DNA of 55,746 nt from Brevundimonas diminuta 3F5N (GTDB taxonomy: Bacteria; Pseudomonadota; Alphaproteobacteria; Caulobacterales; Caulobacteraceae), in contig NZ_FUIE01000053.1 of assembly GCF_900163625.1 (NCBI RefSeq), positions 1 to 55,746 of the forward strand, read 5' to 3'. Made by a program: the position numbers and the translations under genes. Positions within the stretch are counted from its first letter, which is position 1; each line of letters begins with the position of its first letter. The notes beneath the pieces are model-generated. The model had not been told where the DNA came from. It saw nothing but the letters and a program-made list of their open reading frames with translations, and ran no database searches. Below are positions 26,393 to 34,851 of this stretch, one piece after another.

Positions 26393-26488
26393 CCCCGCCT
26401 CGAAAGAATTTTTCACGACACCGCCCAGATGGGCCGTTTTCGCCACCTATATGAGCAACTGGCGACGAAATGGGGTGAAATTTTTCGC

Positions 26489-26519
26489 TTGACCGGCGCT
26501 CTTCGCAACCGCACCGTAA
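26489..26519 (+). promoter_or_regulatory. Possible promoter of the metX riboswitch transcript
   Basis: TTGACC at 26489-26494 sits about 25 bases before the first base of riboswitch helix P1. The -10 partner (around 26510-26517, GCACCGTA) is poor. The assignment rests on position more than on match quality. Confidence 0.3.
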
Positions 26520-26650
26520 GCTCACTCATCAAGACCGGCTGAGGGATTAGGCCCTTTGACGCCGGGGCAACCATCGGGTTCCGCCCGAAACGGTGCCAAC
26601 TCCTGCGGGGTTTTCAGGGCGACCTGAAAACCGCGAGAGATGGGTGGAGC
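26520..26650 (+). ncRNA. S-box type (SAM-I clan) riboswitch upstream of metX
   Basis: The conserved S-box core is present in order: TCATCAAGA...GGCTGAGGGA (kink-turn), GGCCCTTTGACGCC, GGGGCAACC, GGTGCCAACTCC. Next comes a P4 hairpin GGTTTTCAGG-GCGA-CCTGAAAACC with a GNRA loop, then GAGA before P1 closes. P1 pairs GCTC-ACTCATC (26520-26530) with GATGGGT-G-GAGC (26639-26650), continuous except for one bulge. SAM binding is inferred from the clan. The element lies directly before metX-metB, the methionine branch genes. SAM-II or SAM-V are the classes I would have expected in an alphaproteobacterium. Confidence 0.85.
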
Positions 26651-26726
26651 ATCGACGAGGCGACGCTCCACGGTCTGTCACTGCATGGGTTCCTTGGCGA
26701 GCCGTTTTGCTGAGTGACCGAGACCC
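26644..26726 (+). promoter_or_regulatory. Expression platform of the SAM riboswitch (translation masking)
   Basis: GTGGAGC (26644-26650), the 3' strand of P1, can alternatively pair with GCTCCAC (26665-26671), so P1 and this hairpin exclude each other. Downstream, GGTCTGTCAC (26672-26681) pairs over all 10 bases with GTGAC (26714-26718) plus AGACC (26721-26725), leaving a 2-base bulge. This helix covers the ribosome-binding region up to 1 base before the metX ATG. No U-tract follows either hairpin. Control is therefore more likely at translation initiation than by termination. Confidence 0.6.
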
Positions 26727-27794
26727 ATGACCCTGGCCCTGATCGACCCCATCGCCGCCGCCGAAGAGCCCGCCTGTCGGTCCGGTTCCGCACGCCGTCC
26801 GTCCAAGCTGTTGTCGCGCGACGGGGCTCATGACGTGGTCGTCTCCATCCCGGACGGCTTCGCACTCGATTTCGGCGGAACCCTGATCCAGAAGCAGATC
26901 ATCGGCCGCCTGCACGGCAAGGCCAACGCCCCCCTGATCGTGGTGGCGGGCGGCATTTCCGCCGACCGCTACGTCCATCGCACCGAGACCAAGGGGCTGG
27001 GGTGGTGGTCCGGCGCCGTGGGCGTGCGCGCCCCGATCGACCTGACCCGCTTCCGCGTTCTGGCTTTTGATTTCGCGCCGGAATTCGGCGAAGGCGTCAA
27101 GGAGCCGAAGGCTCCCCTGACCATCACCACCCAGGATCAGGCCCGGCTTCTGGCCCTGCTGCTGGACCATCTGGGCGTCGAGAAGGTCGCCGCCTTCATC
27201 GGCTGTTCCTACGGCGGCATGATCGCCCTGGCCTTCGGCGAGCTGTTCCCCGACTGGGCCGAGCAGCTGGTGGTGGTGTCCGCCGCCCACCGCCCGCACC
27301 CGCTAGCCACCGCCTGGCGCGGCATCCAGCGCCGCATCCTGCAACTGGGCCTGGAGACCGGCCGTATCGATCAGGCCGTCGGCCTGGCGCGCGAGCTGGC
27401 CATGACCACCTATCGCACCCAGGAAGAGTTCGGCGACCGCTTCGATTCCGAAGCCCCCAGCCATGCGGGTCAGGCCTATCCGGTGTGCGACTACCTGACG
27501 GCGCGCGGCCGGGCCTATCGCGACCGCACCACCCCCGCGCGCTGGCTGACCCTGTCGGACTCCATCGACCGCCACCGCGTCGAGCCCGAGGCCATCAGCG
27601 CCCCCGTCACCCTGATCGGCTTCACCACCGACCGCCTGTGCCCGATCGAGGACATACAGGAGTTGGCCGACCGCCTGCCCAACCTCTGGCGCTTTGAACA
27701 GCACGCTTCCGTCTACGGCCACGACGCCTTCCTGAAGGAAGACGCCCTGGTCGGCGACATCCTGACCTCCGTACTGAAGGACATCGACCAATGA
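26727..27794 (+). CDS. metX: Homoserine O-acyltransferase (MetX family)
   Basis: Activates homoserine with acetyl- or succinyl-CoA as the first committed step to methionine. The alpha/beta-hydrolase-fold protein has 355 residues. The nucleophile elbow is FIGCSYGGMIALAFGELFP, and a late His (SVYGHDAFLKE) and Asp (TTDRLCPIED) complete the triad. The acyl donor cannot be read with certainty. Pairing with a MetB-type cystathionine gamma-synthase, which prefers O-succinylhomoserine, hints at succinyl-CoA. Its stop overlaps the metB start by 4 bases (ATGA). It is controlled by the upstream SAM riboswitch. Confidence 0.92.
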   Translation: MTLALIDPIAAAEEPACRSGSARRPSKLLSRDGAHDVVVSIPDGFALDFGGTLIQKQIIGRLHGKANAPLIVVAGGISADRYVHRTETKGLGWWSGAVGVRAPIDLTRFRVLAFDFAPEFGEGVKEPKAPLTITTQDQARLLALLLDHLGVEKVAAFIGCSYGGMIALAFGELFPDWAEQLVVVSAAHRPHPLATAWRGIQRRILQLGLETGRIDQAVGLARELAMTTYRTQEEFGDRFDSEAPSHAGQAYPVCDYLTARGRAYRDRTTPARWLTLSDSIDRHRVEPEAISAPVTLIGFTTDRLCPIEDIQELADRLPNLWRFEQHASVYGHDAFLKEDALVGDILTSVLKDIDQ

Positions 27795-28969
27795 GCCGCG
27801 CCCGTCCCGCCGATCCCCGCACCATCGCCGCCCGCTCGGGCGTCGATACGGACACGGCCCACGGCGCGGTCATGCCGGCGCTGTATCTGTCGTCCAACTA
27901 TTCCTTCGCCGCCTTCGGCCAGCCCCGCAAATACGACTATTCGCGCTCGGGCAATCCGACCCGCGACGTCCTGGCCGAGACCCTGGCCGAGCTGGAGGGC
28001 GGCGCCGGCGCCGTCATCACCGCCACCGGCATGGCGGCGGTCGATCTGCCGCTCAGCCTGCTGGAGCCGGGCGACCTGCTGATCGCGCCGCACGACTGCT
28101 ACGGCGGCACCCACCGCCTGCTGTGCGCCCGCGCCAAGAAGGGCCACTTCCGCGTCGTCTTCGTCGATCAGAACGACGGCGCGGCGCTGGACGCCGCCCT
28201 GGCCGACGGCTGCAAGCTGGTGCTGGTCGAGACGCCGTCCAACCCCCTGTTGCGCGTCACCGACATCGCCGATGTCTGTCGCCGCGCCCACGCCGTGGGG
28301 GCCAAGGTCGTGTGCGACAACACCTTCCTGTCGCCGGCCCTGCAACGGCCGTTGGAGCTGGGCGCCGACATCGTGGTCCACTCGACCACCAAATACATCA
28401 ACGGCCATTCCGACGTGGTCGGCGGCGCCGTGGTCGCGGCCGATCCGGCCGATCATGAACAGCTGGCCTGGTGGGCCAACTGCCTGGGCGTCACCGGCTC
28501 GCCGTTCGACGCCTATCAGACGCTGCGCGGACTGCGCACCCTGTTCACCCGCATCGAGCGTCAGCAGACCACGGCCAGCCTAGTCGCGGCTGTTCTGGAG
28601 CTGCACCCGGCGGTCAAGGCCGTCCATTATCCGGGACTGACCAGCCACCCCGGCCACGATCTGGCGGCGCGCCAACAGTCTGGTCCGGGCGCCATGCTCA
28701 GCTTCGAACTGGTCGGCGGGACCGAGGCGGTGCGTCAGGTGATCGAGCGGCTGGAGGTCTTCACCCTGGCCGAATCCCTGGGCGGGGTCGAAAGCCTGGT
28801 CGCCCACCCGGCCACCATGACCCACGCCGCCATGACGCCCGAGGCGCGCGTGACGGCCGGCATCACCGACGGCCTGCTGCGCCTGTCGGTCGGGCTTGAG
28901 CATCAGGACGACATTCTGGCCGACCTGACCCAGGCGCTGAACGCAGTGGCGCTGAAAGCGGCGGCGTAA
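27791..28969 (+). CDS. metB: Cystathionine gamma-synthase
   Basis: PLP enzyme joining cysteine and acyl-homoserine to cystathionine (trans-sulfuration route). The 392-residue sequence is very similar, from memory, to gammaproteobacterial MetB: YDYSRSGNPTRDV, GDLLIAPHDCYGG, VVHSTTKYINGHSDVVGGAV (PLP lysine in STTKY), ELVGG and FTLAESLGGVESL. Translation is coupled to metX by the ATGA overlap. An O-acylhomoserine sulfhydrylase (MetZ) is a less likely reading because of the YxGxHDCYGG and SLGGVESL blocks. A bidirectional hairpin follows. Confidence 0.93.
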   Translation: MSRARPADPRTIAARSGVDTDTAHGAVMPALYLSSNYSFAAFGQPRKYDYSRSGNPTRDVLAETLAELEGGAGAVITATGMAAVDLPLSLLEPGDLLIAPHDCYGGTHRLLCARAKKGHFRVVFVDQNDGAALDAALADGCKLVLVETPSNPLLRVTDIADVCRRAHAVGAKVVCDNTFLSPALQRPLELGADIVVHSTTKYINGHSDVVGGAVVAADPADHEQLAWWANCLGVTGSPFDAYQTLRGLRTLFTRIERQQTTASLVAAVLELHPAVKAVHYPGLTSHPGHDLAARQQSGPGAMLSFELVGGTEAVRQVIERLEVFTLAESLGGVESLVAHPATMTHAAMTPEARVTAGITDGLLRLSVGLEHQDDILADLTQALNAVALKAAA

Positions 28970-28986
28970 GCACGAAAGCGCGCGTC

Positions 28987-29013
28987 TCTCCCTCCCCATG
29001 AAGGGGAGGGAGA
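28987..29013. terminator. Bidirectional hairpin between metB and the chemoreceptor gene
   Basis: TCTCCCTCCCC and GGGGAGGGAGA form a perfect 11-bp stem around the loop ATGAA, in the 54 bases between convergent stop codons. The right flank on the plus strand is AATTT, so the U-tract is short. Similar CTCCC...GGGAG hairpins occur often in Caulobacterales intergenic DNA (recollection). Confidence 0.65.
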
Positions 29014-29023
29014 ATTTGGCGCC

Positions 29024-30847
29024 TTAGGCCACGGCTCGCGCCAGGGCGTCCATCCGACCGCGCGCATCCAGGTCGCGCGCGTCGTCCAGAGCGAACTGCC
29101 CCATCATGCGATCCAGCTCGACCGCGTCGGAGGCCAGGGCGTGGCTGGCGGCGGTCGATTCCTCGACCATCGCAGCATTCTGTTGAGTGACCTGATCCAT
29201 CTGGTTCACAGCGATATTGACCTGCTGCAAACCGCTGGACTGTTCGTGCGAGGAAGCCGCGATCTCTTCGGCGATGACGGTCAGGCGCTGGATCTGACCG
29301 GCGATGCGTTCCAGCGCATGGCCGGTGTCGCCGACCAGGGCCACCCCCGCGCCGACCTGACGGCCCGACTCGGTGATCAGGGTCTTGATCTCCTTGGCCG
29401 CCGAGGCCGAGCGCTGCGCCAGGGCGCGTACTTCCGAAGCCACCACGGCGAAGCCGCGTCCGGCGTCGCCCGCGCGCGCCGCCTCGACGCCCGCGTTCAG
29501 CGCCAGCAGGTTGGTCTGGAAGGCGATCTCGTCGATCACGCCGATGATGGCGCCGATCTCGGACGAGGAGCGTTCGATCTCGCCCATGGCGGCGATGGCG
29601 CGGCCGACCACGGCCTGACCGTCCACCGCCTCGGACTGGGCGCCGCGCACCACGCCGCCCGCCTCCGTCGCGCCCTCGGCCGAACGAGCCACGGTGGCGG
29701 TGATCTGCTCCAGGGCGGCGGCGGTTTCTTCCAGGCTGGCGGCCTGCTGTTCGGTGCGGCGCGACAGATCGTCGGACGCCTGTGAAATCTCGCGGGCGCT
29801 GGCGCCGATGGCGGCGGCGCGCTCGACGATGATCCGCATCACGCCCTGCAGCTTGTCCATCGCCGCGTTGAAGTCGGTGCGCAGCCCCTCATACTCAGGC
29901 GCGAACGGGTCGTTGAGGCGGAAGGCCAGTTGGCCGTGCGACAGCCGATCCAGCCCCTTGGCCACGCCCTCGACCACGCGGGCCTGCTGGCGGGCTGCCT
30001 CGGCGTCGCGCTCGGCCTGGGCCTGGCGTTCGGCTTCGGCGGCGACGCGCGCGGCCTCGGCCTCGGCTTCCAGACGCACCTTCTCCTCCGCGTTCTGCTT
30101 GAAAGTCAGGACGGCGTCGGCCATGCGGCCGATCTCGTCGCGACGACCGACCGCCGGAATGGCGACGTTCAGATCCCCGCCGGCCAGACGTCCCATCGCA
30201 CGGGTCATGGCCTCGACCGGACGGCTCAGGGCGCCGATCAACCACAGGGCCGCGCCCACGGCGATGCCCAGGGCCAACAACCCGCCCACGACGAAGGCGA
30301 TATAGGCTTCAGTGAAGGCGAGGGCCTTGGCCTCGGCGCGGGCCTGGGCCTGAACGGCTTCCTTCTCGCGGATAGAACCGACCGCCTGGCGAATGTCCGA
30401 CAGGCGCGCAGCCGAGGCCAATTGGGTCAGGGCGGCTTCATGCGTCGCCGGGTCGCGCGCCAGGGCGATGACATCCGAGGCGCTCTTCTCAAAGGCGGCC
30501 GTGGCGGCGATCAGCGCCGTCTGCTCGGCGGCATAGGCGCCTTCGACGTCCGAGGCGGCCAGATCCGCCATCCGCGATTTCACGTCCCCGCCGCCCTGAT
30601 TGAAGGCTTCGATGAAGCCGGGGTCGCGGCTGGCGACATAGCCGCGCATGGCGTTCTGCTGCTCGACGGCCGCGGCCATCAGACGATCCGACGCCTTCAT
30701 CACCTCACGCGAGGCCGTGTCCGCCGCATCGGCCCTCTGCAAGGAAGCGACGCACCACAGGACGATCAGGGTCGCCGCCCCGCACGCCGCGATCACCGCC
30801 ATGAAGGACAGGATCAGCTTCTTGGGGACCGACAGGTTCTGCAACAT
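29024..30847 (-). CDS. Methyl-accepting chemotaxis protein
   Basis: A 607-residue transmembrane chemoreceptor. First membrane helix about residues 12-34; periplasmic four-helix sensor of the CHASE3/TarH type (35-185, with [16 protein letters not shown]); second helix about 187-208; HAMP after that and a second HAMP-like stretch near 290-345; then the signalling domain. The hairpin tip is [26 protein letters not shown], and [24 protein letters not shown] is visible. There is no C-terminal CheR-binding pentapeptide. It is monocistronic, with no che genes nearby. The ligand is unknown. Confidence 0.93.
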   Translation of the reverse strand: MLQNLSVPKKLILSFMAVIAACGAATLIVLWCVASLQRADAADTASREVMKASDRLMAAAVEQQNAMRGYVASRDPGFIEAFNQGGGDVKSRMADLAASDVEGAYAAEQTALIAATAAFEKSASDVIALARDPATHEAALTQLASAARLSDIRQAVGSIREKEAVQAQARAEAKALAFTEAYIAFVVGGLLALGIAVGAALWLIGALSRPVEAMTRAMGRLAGGDLNVAIPAVGRRDEIGRMADAVLTFKQNAEEKVRLEAEAEAARVAAEAERQAQAERDAEAARQQARVVEGVAKGLDRLSHGQLAFRLNDPFAPEYEGLRTDFNAAMDKLQGVMRIIVERAAAIGASAREISQASDDLSRRTEQQAASLEETAAALEQITATVARSAEGATEAGGVVRGAQSEAVDGQAVVGRAIAAMGEIERSSSEIGAIIGVIDEIAFQTNLLALNAGVEAARAGDAGRGFAVVASEVRALAQRSASAAKEIKTLITESGRQVGAGVALVGDTGHALERIAGQIQRLTVIAEEIAASSHEQSSGLQQVNIAVNQMDQVTQQNAAMVEESTAASHALASDAVELDRMMGQFALDDARDLDARGRMDALARAVA

Positions 30848-30945
30848 GACTTTAAGGCTCGGGGAGAGAGGTTCAGCCTCGCTCCTAGCCCGCGCTTGTT
30901 CGACAAAGTGTTAGCGGCCGCCTGCGGGCATCTACTTAATCGCGC

Positions 30946-31767
30946 TCACAGCGCCTTCAGCACCACCGACAGAGCCGTCAGCAGCAGATAGACCGCAAAG
31001 GCGCGGCGCAGCATCTTGCGATCCAGCCGATGCGCCAGCCGCGCGCCGTAGGGCGCCGTCAGCGCCGTCAACAGCCCCATGATCACCGCCGCCGGCACAT
31101 TGACATAGCCCAGCGACAGCGGCGGCCGCCCCGGCGCGTCCCAGCCGAACACGGCGAATCCCAGCGCCGCCGCCGACCCGATGGCCAGGCCGAAGCCCGA
31201 GGCCGTCGCCACCGCCTGATGGATCGGCCGCCCGCACAGGGTCATGGTCATGCCCCCGAAGCTGCCGCCGCCGACGCCCATCATGGCCGACAACAGGCCG
31301 ATGCCCGTGCCCACGCCGCGCCGCCCCCAGCCCGTCGGCAAGTCCTTTCGCAGGGTGAACCGCTCGGGCAGCAGCCCCATCTGCGCCGAGATCAGCAGCA
31401 GGCAGACGCCATAGACGATGGCCAGCCCCTCCATGGAGGTAAAGCCCGCCACCGCAGCCCCGATCAGGCCGCCGAACGCCACCCACGGCGTCCAGGTCTT
31501 CAGCACTTGTTCGTCCACCGCCCCATGCGCCCGGTGCGTCGCCAGCGATCGCAACGAAGTGGCGACGATGGTCAGCAGGGACGTGCCGATGGCGACATGC
31601 AGATTACTCTCGCCTCCCACGCCCAGCACCGAGAAGGCGTAGAACAGCGCCGGCACCAGCACCGTCCCGCCGCCGACGCCGAACAGGCCGCCGATCACGC
31701 CTGCGACCGCCCCCGCCCCGACCAGGGCGGCGAGCATAAGGGCGAGTTCGGACAGGGGGAGAGTCAT
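30946..31767 (-). CDS. TauE/SafE-family membrane transporter (sulfite exporter-like)
   Basis: A 273-residue membrane protein with about eight transmembrane segments. The family's two internal repeats are visible: GVIGGLFGVGGGTVLVPAL near the N terminus and SAMMGVGGGSFGGMTMTLCG in the second half. ATG at 31767; the frame could begin 6 bases earlier at TTG. Relatives export sulfite, sulfoacetate or other organosulfonates; the substrate here is unknown. Neighbours do not indicate a sulfonate pathway. Confidence 0.88.
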   Translation of the reverse strand: MTLPLSELALMLAALVGAGAVAGVIGGLFGVGGGTVLVPALFYAFSVLGVGGESNLHVAIGTSLLTIVATSLRSLATHRAHGAVDEQVLKTWTPWVAFGGLIGAAVAGFTSMEGLAIVYGVCLLLISAQMGLLPERFTLRKDLPTGWGRRGVGTGIGLLSAMMGVGGGSFGGMTMTLCGRPIHQAVATASGFGLAIGSAAALGFAVFGWDAPGRPPLSLGYVNVPAAVIMGLLTALTAPYGARLAHRLDRKMLRRAFAVYLLLTALSVVLKAL

Positions 31768-31833
31768 GACCAATGGCTTAGCCGCCCGCCGCCGCGCCGT
31801 CAGCCCCTTCGCCGGGATGAGGAAAGTGAGCGG

Positions 31834-32844
31834 TCAGGCCGCCTTGCGGGCCTCGGCCTCGCGCACGGCTTCGACCGCGCGATCGACGACCTCCAGCCCC
31901 GCGCCGGGCTTCACGCCCTCGACGGTCAGGATGCGGCGGAAGGCGCGCGCGCCCGCCCGGCCGTGCATCAGGCCCAGCATGTGCCGGGTCATGCCGGCCA
32001 GGTTCGCGCCTTCGTCCAGCCGCGCGGCCATATAGGGGCGATAGCGCTGCAGCGCCTCGAACACATCGACGTCTTCGACAGCCTCGCCGAAGATGCGGCG
32101 ATCCACCTGCCCCATCAGGGCCGGCTCGTGATAGGCGGCCCGGCCCAGCATCACGCCGTCCAACTGCACGCCGTCATCGGCCTTCAGATGCGCCTCGGCC
32201 TGATCCAGATCGCCGATGCCGCCGTTGATGCAGATGGTCAGATGCGGCCGCTCGCGCTTCAGACGCCGCACCAGCGCATAGTCCAGCGGCGGCACGTCCC
32301 GGTTCTCCTTGGGCGACAGGCCTTTCAGCCACGCCTTGCGCGCATGGACGACGAAGCTGGTGATCCCCACCGCCGCCGAGGCGTCGACCGTGGCGAACAG
32401 GCTGATCTCAGGGTCTTGATCGTCGACGCCGATGCGGCATTTGACGGTGGCGGGGACGCCGACCGCCTCCTTGATCGCCGCCATGCAGTCGGCCACCAGT
32501 TCCGGCTCGCGCATCAAGCAGGCGCCGAACCGGCCCGACTGCACTCGATCCGAAGGGCAGCCGACGTTCAGATTGATCTCGTCATAGCCATAGGCCTCGC
32601 CGATCTTCGCCGCCTCGGCCAGCTGCGCCGGGTCCGACCCGCCCAGTTGCAGCGCCACCGGATGCTCGACCGCATCAAAGCCCAGCAGGCGGTCGCGATC
32701 GCCGTGGATCACCGCCGGGGCCGTCACCATCTCCGTATAGAGCAGGGCGCGCGTGCTCAGCGCTCGATGAAACGCCCGACAATTGCGGTCGGTCCAGTCC
32801 ATCATGGGGGCGACGGAAAACCGGTGCGGCGGATGCTGGCTCAT
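31834..32844 (-). CDS. dusA: tRNA-dihydrouridine synthase A
   Basis: FMN-dependent enzyme reducing uridines 20/20a in the tRNA D-loop. The 336-residue protein begins with FSVAPMMDWTDRNCR. The catalytic region NLNVGCPSDRVQSGRFGACLM contains the active-site Cys. HARKAWLKGLSPKENR is typical of DusA, not DusB or DusC. Standalone gene. Confidence 0.95.
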   Translation of the reverse strand: MSQHPPHRFSVAPMMDWTDRNCRAFHRALSTRALLYTEMVTAPAVIHGDRDRLLGFDAVEHPVALQLGGSDPAQLAEAAKIGEAYGYDEINLNVGCPSDRVQSGRFGACLMREPELVADCMAAIKEAVGVPATVKCRIGVDDQDPEISLFATVDASAAVGITSFVVHARKAWLKGLSPKENRDVPPLDYALVRRLKRERPHLTICINGGIGDLDQAEAHLKADDGVQLDGVMLGRAAYHEPALMGQVDRRIFGEAVEDVDVFEALQRYRPYMAARLDEGANLAGMTRHMLGLMHGRAGARAFRRILTVEGVKPGAGLEVVDRAVEAVREAEARKAA

Positions 32845-32896
32845 GGCCCGCCCCTATAGAGAAAAGGGGGCGGATTGGCGACCGGCCCCGTCGGGG

Positions 32897-33646
32897 TCAG
32901 TCCCGCGCCACCTGAAAACCCGCGAAGGACTGGCTGACCGGCATCAGCTCCAGCGCGTTGATGTTCAGGTGCGCCGGCAAGGTCGCGACCCAGAACAGGG
33001 TCTCGGCGATGTCCTCGCCCGTCATCGGCGCCGCCCCGCCATAGAGGGCGTCAGACGCACCCTGGTCGCCGCCGGTGCGGACCAGGGTGAACTCCGTCTC
33101 CGCCATGCCCGGCTCGATAGAGGTGACACGCACCCCCGTCCCGTGCAGGTCCGAGCGCAGCCCCAGCGAGAACTGGCGCACAAAGGCCTTCGTCCCGCCA
33201 TAGGCGTTGCCGCCCTTGTAGGGATAGGTCGCGGCCACCGAACTGATGTTCAGAATCACCCCCTTGCGCGCGATCAGGCGCGGCAGCAGGCGGTGCGTCA
33301 GCGTCACCAGGCCGGTGATGTTGGTGTCGATCATCTGGCGCCACTGGGCCAGATCGGCCTCCTGCGCCGTCGCCGTGCCCAGCGCCAGCCCGGCGTTGTT
33401 GATCAGCACGTCAATGTCGCGGAAACCTTCGGGCAGGGCGTCCAGCGCCGCGTCGATGGCGGCCTCGTCCCTCATGTCGAAGGGGGCGGCGTGAACCCGA
33501 TCCGCGCCCAGCTCAGCGACCAGTTCATCCAGACGTTCCTGACGGCGGCCGGTGGCGATCACCTTCCAGCCCGCGCCCGCGAAACGGCGCGCCGCCGCTC
33601 GGCCGATGCCCGAGGTGGCTCCGGTGATCAGAATGACGCCGCTCAT
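32897..33646 (-). CDS. ydfG: SDR-family NADP-dependent 3-hydroxy acid dehydrogenase (YdfG-like)
   Basis: A 249-residue short-chain dehydrogenase. The cofactor loop is TGATSGIGRAAARRF, the NNAG motif is VLINNAGLALG, and the active site comprises ISSVAATYPYKGGNAYGGTKAF (Ser, Tyr and Lys). The C-terminal LPAHLNINALELMPVSQSFAGF closely resembles E. coli YdfG, which reduces malonic semialdehyde and oxidises L-allo-threonine and serine. The substrate here is inferred from that likeness. A second SDR gene lies 39 bases upstream on the same strand. Confidence 0.88.
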   Translation of the reverse strand: MSGVILITGATSGIGRAAARRFAGAGWKVIATGRRQERLDELVAELGADRVHAAPFDMRDEAAIDAALDALPEGFRDIDVLINNAGLALGTATAQEADLAQWRQMIDTNITGLVTLTHRLLPRLIARKGVILNISSVAATYPYKGGNAYGGTKAFVRQFSLGLRSDLHGTGVRVTSIEPGMAETEFTLVRTGGDQGASDALYGGAAPMTGEDIAETLFWVATLPAHLNINALELMPVSQSFAGFQVARD

Positions 33647-33685
33647 GATGTCCGTCCTGGCTGAGGCTTTGACTGTCCGGCCGAC

Positions 33686-34444
33686 TTAATCCCGCACCAG
33701 CCCGCCGTCGACCACCAGATTCTGCCCCGTCACCGCCCGGCTCCATGGCGAGGCGAAGAACAGGGCCGCATCGGCGAACTCTTCCGGCGTGGTCACCGAG
33801 CGCAATGGCGTCATGCTCGCGATCAGGTCGAACACCGCCTCGGGCGTCGCTGCGCTGGCGTCAGTCGTGCGCAGCAGGCCGCCCGAGATCATGTTGACGG
33901 TGATCCCCGACGGTCCCAGATCGCCCGCCGCCGTCCGCGTCAGGCTGAGCAAGGCGGCCTTGGCGGCGGTGTAGTCGTGATAGGGCACGACCGGATTCTG
34001 GAACAGGTTGGTGCCGATGTTGATGACCCGGCCGAAGCCTTGCGCGCCCATGCCCGGCGCCGTGGCCTGAATGACGTTCAGGGCGCCGCGGATCACCGTC
34101 GCGAACTGACGCTCCATGTCTTCCCACGGAATGTCGGCCATCTGGGCGCGGGCGTCGCCGTTGAAGCTGTAGTCCAGCGCATTGTTGACCACAGTGCTGA
34201 TCGGCCCGCCGAAATGCGCCTGAACCTTCGCCACCATGGCGTCGACGCCTGCGCGGTCGGTCACGTCCGCCTGAACGGCCAGGGCGCGCTCGCCCAGTTC
34301 CGCCGCCAGCGCCTCGGCCCGCTCGCCGCTGCTGCGCCAGTTGATCGCCACCCGCGCGCCCTGCCCCGCAAAAGCCCGCGCCGCCGCCGCACCCACGCCG
34401 CGCGCGCCGCCGGTGATGAGAACGATCTGATCGCGGATTTCCAT
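33686..34444 (-). CDS. SDR-family oxidoreductase (FabG-like)
   Basis: A 252-residue short-chain dehydrogenase from the ATG at 34444. It shows ITGGARGVGAAAARAF (NAD(P) loop), VVNNALDYSF in place of the usual NNAG, and an active-site YTAAK. The C terminus GQNLVVDGGLVRD is typical of 3-oxoacyl-ACP reductase-like enzymes. The substrate cannot be told. It is divergent from the sdpR-like repressor gene, with the two starts 119 bases apart. Confidence 0.85.
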   Translation of the reverse strand: MEIRDQIVLITGGARGVGAAAARAFAGQGARVAINWRSSGERAEALAAELGERALAVQADVTDRAGVDAMVAKVQAHFGGPISTVVNNALDYSFNGDARAQMADIPWEDMERQFATVIRGALNVIQATAPGMGAQGFGRVINIGTNLFQNPVVPYHDYTAAKAALLSLTRTAAGDLGPSGITVNMISGGLLRTTDASAATPEAVFDLIASMTPLRSVTTPEEFADAALFFASPWSRAVTGQNLVVDGGLVRD

Positions 34445-34534
34445 GAGAACGACTCGCAGCAGGTAAAACAACCTCAGCCATAGGCCGGGCGACCGCCGAA
34501 GGCCAGTCGCGCCTGGGCGAACGCGGATTGAATT

Positions 34535-34563
34535 TAGGGAAAACCCTAATTAGGTTCTTTCCT
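34535..34563. promoter_or_regulatory. Palindromic AT-rich operator candidate before sdpR
   Basis: The bases just before the sdpR ATG include CCTAATTAGG (34544-34553), a perfect 10-bp palindrome, inside TTAGGGAAAACCCTAA-type symmetry (34537-34550). ArsR/SdpR proteins bind such imperfect palindromes over their own promoters. An autoregulatory site fits both strands, because the SDR gene starts 91 bases to the left. Confidence 0.5.
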
Positions 34564-34851
34564 ATGAACAGCCTGTTCAAAGCCCTGTCGCATCCGGTGC
34601 GGCGACGCATCATCGCCATGCTGCGCTCCGGCCCCCTGTCCTCGGGCGAGATCGCTGCGGCCTTCGACATGAGCTGGCCGACGGTCACCGGGCATCTGAA
34701 TGCGCTCAAGGAGGCCGAACTAGTCAGCACCGAACGCGACGGCCAGTCGATCCGCTACCGGCTGGAGATCTCGGCCGTCGAAGAGGCTCTGGCCTTCCTG
34801 ATGGACCTGAGCGGAACAGGCAAAACCGACGAGGAGGAGAAAGAGCCATGA
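34564..34851 (+). CDS. sdpR: ArsR-family autorepressor (SdpR-like)
   Basis: A 95-residue winged-helix protein. MNSLFKALSHPVRRRIIAMLRSGPLSSGEIAAAF and the recognition helix SWPTVTGHLNALKEAELV match SdpR, the repressor of the sdpRI immunity operon in Bacillus. I chose the ATG at 34564 over the longer frame from 34528. The region upstream (34535-34560, AATTTAGGGAAAACCCTAATTAGG) is AT-rich and contains symmetric AGGG/CCCT and CCTAATTAGG elements, a likely operator. Its stop overlaps the sdpI start by 4 bases. Confidence 0.88.
   Translation: MNSLFKALSHPVRRRIIAMLRSGPLSSGEIAAAFDMSWPTVTGHLNALKEAELVSTERDGQSIRYRLEISAVEEALAFLMDLSGTGKTDEEEKEP

Noticed and set aside
26520..26650. SAM-II or SAM-V riboswitch before metX
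   Set aside because: The conserved parts (kink-turn GGCTGAGGGA, GGCAACC, GGTGCCAACTCC) belong to the S-box clan; the compact pseudoknot pattern of SAM-II/V is absent.
31030..32859. 609-residue open frame on the plus strand
   Set aside because: It is antisense to the TauE-like transporter and dusA, both with clear family motifs.
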